Translations under genes and position numbers: made by a program
NCBI RefSeq assembly: GCF_001421965.1
Contig: NZ_LMLP01000001.1
Coordinates: forward strand, 1,048,711-1,112,710
Direction: 5' to 3'
Origin: Sphingomonas sp. Leaf67
GTDB taxonomy: Bacteria > Pseudomonadota > Alphaproteobacteria > Sphingomonadales > Sphingomonadaceae
Length of the DNA stretch: 64,000 bases
Notes under the pieces: model-generated
Told to the model about the DNA's origin: nothing
Seen by the model: only the letters and a program-made list of their open reading frames with translations
Databases searched by the model: none
Shown here: piece after piece, positions 62,098 to 64,000 of the stretch
How the letters are laid out: every line of letters starts with the position of its first letter
How positions within the stretch are numbered: the stretch's first letter is position 1

Positions 62098-62150
62098 ACG
62101 CCAGCGGGCGACTACGGAATTGAACCGACGGTTATCCGGTTAGGATAGGG
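62098..62150. promoter_or_regulatory. Two inverted repeats upstream of the AlpA-like gene
   Basis: On the minus strand AACCG-GATAACCGT-CGGTT is followed by GCTGGCG-TT-CGCCAGC, a perfect 7-bp stem. They occupy the only longer gap in the module and are candidate operator or terminator elements. Confidence 0.5.
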
Positions 62151-62155
62151 CCAAA

Positions 62156-62791
62156 TCAGATTTTCGACATCAACCCCGGCTGTCGCAGGCAAGCGTCAGC
62201 CCATTCTTTTGCTCGGTTTAGGTCGCCCTCGACGCAGGAGACCGTTTTGCTGCGATGCCGGTTCACAAAAGCTTTGGTTTTGTCATCGGCAGCGGCGTCC
62301 CATTCCCAAAGCGTCTTTTCGGTAATCTTACCGCCCTTCCGCCCTACGTGCCCCGTTGATGAAAGCACGCGCGCAACGAACTCTCGGGCTTCGCGCTCAG
62401 AAGATCCGCAAGACGAGAGCACTACTACCGCCAGAATGCTGTACTTCTTCACGAGAAGACGACCGAGAGAATCTTTAGCGCTGCCCCCGCTTGGCAAAGG
62501 CTGGAACAACGCAGGCTTCCGCCCGATATGCAGGTCCAGCAAAGCTGCCTGAAGGTCGTGCAGCGCGGCGATTCCGGGATTACCTTCGAAAGCTGGTATC
62601 GAATTTAATGCGCCAGAGACCCTTTGAACTAACGCAGCCATGATGGTTTGAGGTAACTCACCGAGGTCGGTGACACCGTCGAGCGACCGGCGCGCTTCCA
62701 TGTACTTAGCGCCCAATACAGAAAGATCATGATGCAGGTCGCGAGCCCACACTTCCGGGTCCTGCCGGTTATCCTGCATTTGATGGGGCAT
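62156..62791 (-). CDS. Hypothetical protein next to the integrase
   Basis: About 211 residues, no recognised domain. Starts at 62791 or 62779 are possible; both overlap the integrase 3' end slightly. A longer frame to 62833 lies within integrase and is unlikely. It has mixed helical character with a few cysteines. Confidence 0.55.
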   Translation of the reverse strand: MPHQMQDNRQDPEVWARDLHHDLSVLGAKYMEARRSLDGVTDLGELPQTIMAALVQRVSGALNSIPAFEGNPGIAALHDLQAALLDLHIGRKPALFQPLPSGGSAKDSLGRLLVKKYSILAVVVLSSCGSSEREAREFVARVLSSTGHVGRKGGKITEKTLWEWDAAADDKTKAFVNRHRSKTVSCVEGDLNRAKEWADACLRQPGLMSKI

Positions 62792-64000
62792 TCGCTGAGG
62801 TACCGGCGCGGCAAATGTAACTGCCCCATCCATTCAGCAGCTTACGCCGCATCTCTATGAACGTCGTCCGTTTGTAGGCACGCACGACCTTGTCAGGCAC
62901 GACGTGCGCCAACGCCGCCTCGGCAACCGGATCGGGTATTGCCGGCATCTTCTCGGCAGCCCAGTCGCGAAACGAGCTGCGAAAGCCGTGCGCATCATGC
63001 GGCTGGCCCGCAGTCCGCAGCACCTTGTTCATCGTCATATCGGAGAGCATTCCACCACGCTGCCCTTGAAACACCAACTGGTCGGGCTTCGGCGTAGCAT
63101 CGCCCTTCATTTGCCGGAGCAGCGCAACCGCCGCATCATTGAGCGTCACTGTGTGAGCCGCCGCGTCGTTACCCTTCATCAGCGATGCGGGCCGGTTCCA
63201 CTCGCGCTTCTCGAGATCGACTTGCCCCCACCGCGCGCCACGGACTTCACCAGGTCGCGCGGCAGTATAGATCTGGAACAACAACGCCGATCGGCCGGTC
63301 GTCGCGGGCTGGGCGACTAACCCTGCAACAAACGCCGGCACGTCGGCATACGGCATTGCCTGGTAGTGTCCGCCCTTTGGCTGGCGCGGTAGCCCTACGG
63401 TCACCGATCGACCCGGTGCTTCGGTAAGGCGCCAGCCCTTCCCGTGCGCAAAGTTCAGCACCGTTCCGATCCGTTGCCGCACCTTCCGCGCCATGTCGGC
63501 CTTGGTCGTCCAGATCGGCGTCAGCACGTTCGAGATGTCCGCCGCGGTGATAGCATCGACGCGAATGTCACCGATCGTCTTGAACGCATGGTTCTCGAGC
63601 GACTTGATGAAGGTCGCAGCCCCCTTCTCCGACCAGCCGGACTTTAGGGCGAGATGCGCCGCTTTTGCAGCATCACGGAACTTCGGTATTTTGAGCCGTT
63701 CGCGGTCACGCTCTGCGATCGGGTCGAGCCCCGATTTGGCCGCGACACGGAGCATCGCTGCCTTATCGCGCGCTTCGGCGAGGGTCAGAATCTTCCGCTG
63801 CAGGATCGGGATGACGATCGGGGACGCTTCCCCCTTCCCCGCCGCACGGGACGACGGATCAACCGTGCCGAGCCCGATGTCGCGACGCCGGCCGTCGACC
63901 TGCACACGCAACAACCACGTCTTGGCACCCGACGGTTTAACGAGCAGGTACAAGCCATCGCCATCTGCATGGCGGCCGGGCTTGGCGTTCTTGACGGTCA
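62769..64000 (-). CDS. P4-type tyrosine integrase, 5' end beyond the window
   Basis: The frame is open to the window edge, where it still reads 'TVKNAKPGRHADG', so only a few N-terminal residues are missing. It has the DUF4102 arm-binding domain ('GLYLLVKPSGAKTWLLR'), then the catalytic Arg in 'AARPGEVRGA', the 'HGFRSSFRDWA' box, and the nucleophile Tyr in 'RAYKRT'. It integrates a mobile element, usually at a tRNA gene. Its start points outward, so the attachment site is probably to the right. Confidence 0.95.
   Translation of the reverse strand, partial: TVKNAKPGRHADGDGLYLLVKPSGAKTWLLRVQVDGRRRDIGLGTVDPSSRAAGKGEASPIVIPILQRKILTLAEARDKAAMLRVAAKSGLDPIAERDRERLKIPKFRDAAKAAHLALKSGWSEKGAATFIKSLENHAFKTIGDIRVDAITAADISNVLTPIWTTKADMARKVRQRIGTVLNFAHGKGWRLTEAPGRSVTVGLPRQPKGGHYQAMPYADVPAFVAGLVAQPATTGRSALLFQIYTAARPGEVRGARWGQVDLEKREWNRPASLMKGNDAAAHTVTLNDAAVALLRQMKGDATPKPDQLVFQGQRGGMLSDMTMNKVLRTAGQPHDAHGFRSSFRDWAAEKMPAIPDPVAEAALAHVVPDKVVRAYKRTTFIEMRRKLLNGWGSYICRAGTSANAPSNAG

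Noticed and set aside
62098-62150. T-loop-like sequence GGTTCAATTCC on the minus strand, as a possible tRNA-derived attachment site
   Set aside because: The flanking bases do not form a five-pair T-stem or an acceptor stem, and no tRNA gene can be folded around it.
1-64000. CRISPR arrays, rRNA genes and riboswitches
   Set aside because: No regularly spaced repeats, rRNA-like blocks or recognisable riboswitch cores were seen.

Overview
The window looks like the chromosome of a sphingomonad (Sphingomonadales, Alphaproteobacteria). This rests on gene content, since no search was run: an alphaproteobacterial cytochrome c oxidase assembly order, a 1.5 kb-residue-class NAD-glutamate dehydrogenase, a PAS_5 protein, a GAAC-N7-GAAC SOS box typical of alphaproteobacteria, and very GC-rich coding DNA on the left.

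Region 1 (1-25.3 kb) is ordinary core genome. It runs through cytochrome oxidase assembly (ctaB C-terminus, a 44-residue membrane peptide, ctaG, subunit III, DUF983, SURF1), thrC, an rRNA-type methyltransferase, ccmAB with a small zincin, a pterin dehydratase, an SDR, a short Mfd-type helicase, a TraB/GumN protein, a small lipoprotein, then galM-GH31-GH35, which reads as a xyloglucan-type oligosaccharide operon behind a LacI-type palindrome, and finally NAD-glutamate dehydrogenase and a PAS protein. Several strong hairpins and dRS3-like palindromic repeats sit between these genes. The region ends at tRNA-Thr(CGT).

Region 2 (25.4-64 kb) is visibly less GC-rich and is a mosaic of accessory DNA. 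It carries a CPA1 Na+/H+ antiporter, a soluble chemoreceptor, an excisionase-type regulator, an IetA/IetS-type ATPase plus subtilase defence/stability pair (29.5-32.9 kb) with inverted repeats on both sides, a tightly packed minus-strand operon of small unknown genes (33.0-36.4 kb) facing an XRE regulator, and a podovirus-like DNA-ejection cassette with a 1102-residue transglycosylase protein but no capsid, portal or terminase (37.3-43.0 kb). Next come a secreted nuclease, a two-repeat RTX-like protein, an SOS mutasome (umuDC with its LexA box) next to an SRAP gene, a glucokinase-like protein with damaged ATP motifs, a Crp/Fnr regulator, small secreted proteins, a ZIP transporter, a receiver-only response regulator, an esterase plus GH43 pair, an IS5-family element and a decayed IS5 fragment.

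Region 3 (57.3-64 kb) is a compact minus-strand replication/integration module: P4-type tyrosine integrase (5' end outside the window), an unknown gene, a 56-residue AlpA/MerR-like regulator, several short genes joined by ATGA overlaps, a CHC2/TOPRIM primase, a RepA-type ATPase, a helix-turn-helix protein and an HGG-motif protein. The integrase reads inward from the right edge, so its attachment site probably lies just beyond 64 kb. tRNA-Thr marks the other visible boundary, but no direct repeat joining the two was found by eye.
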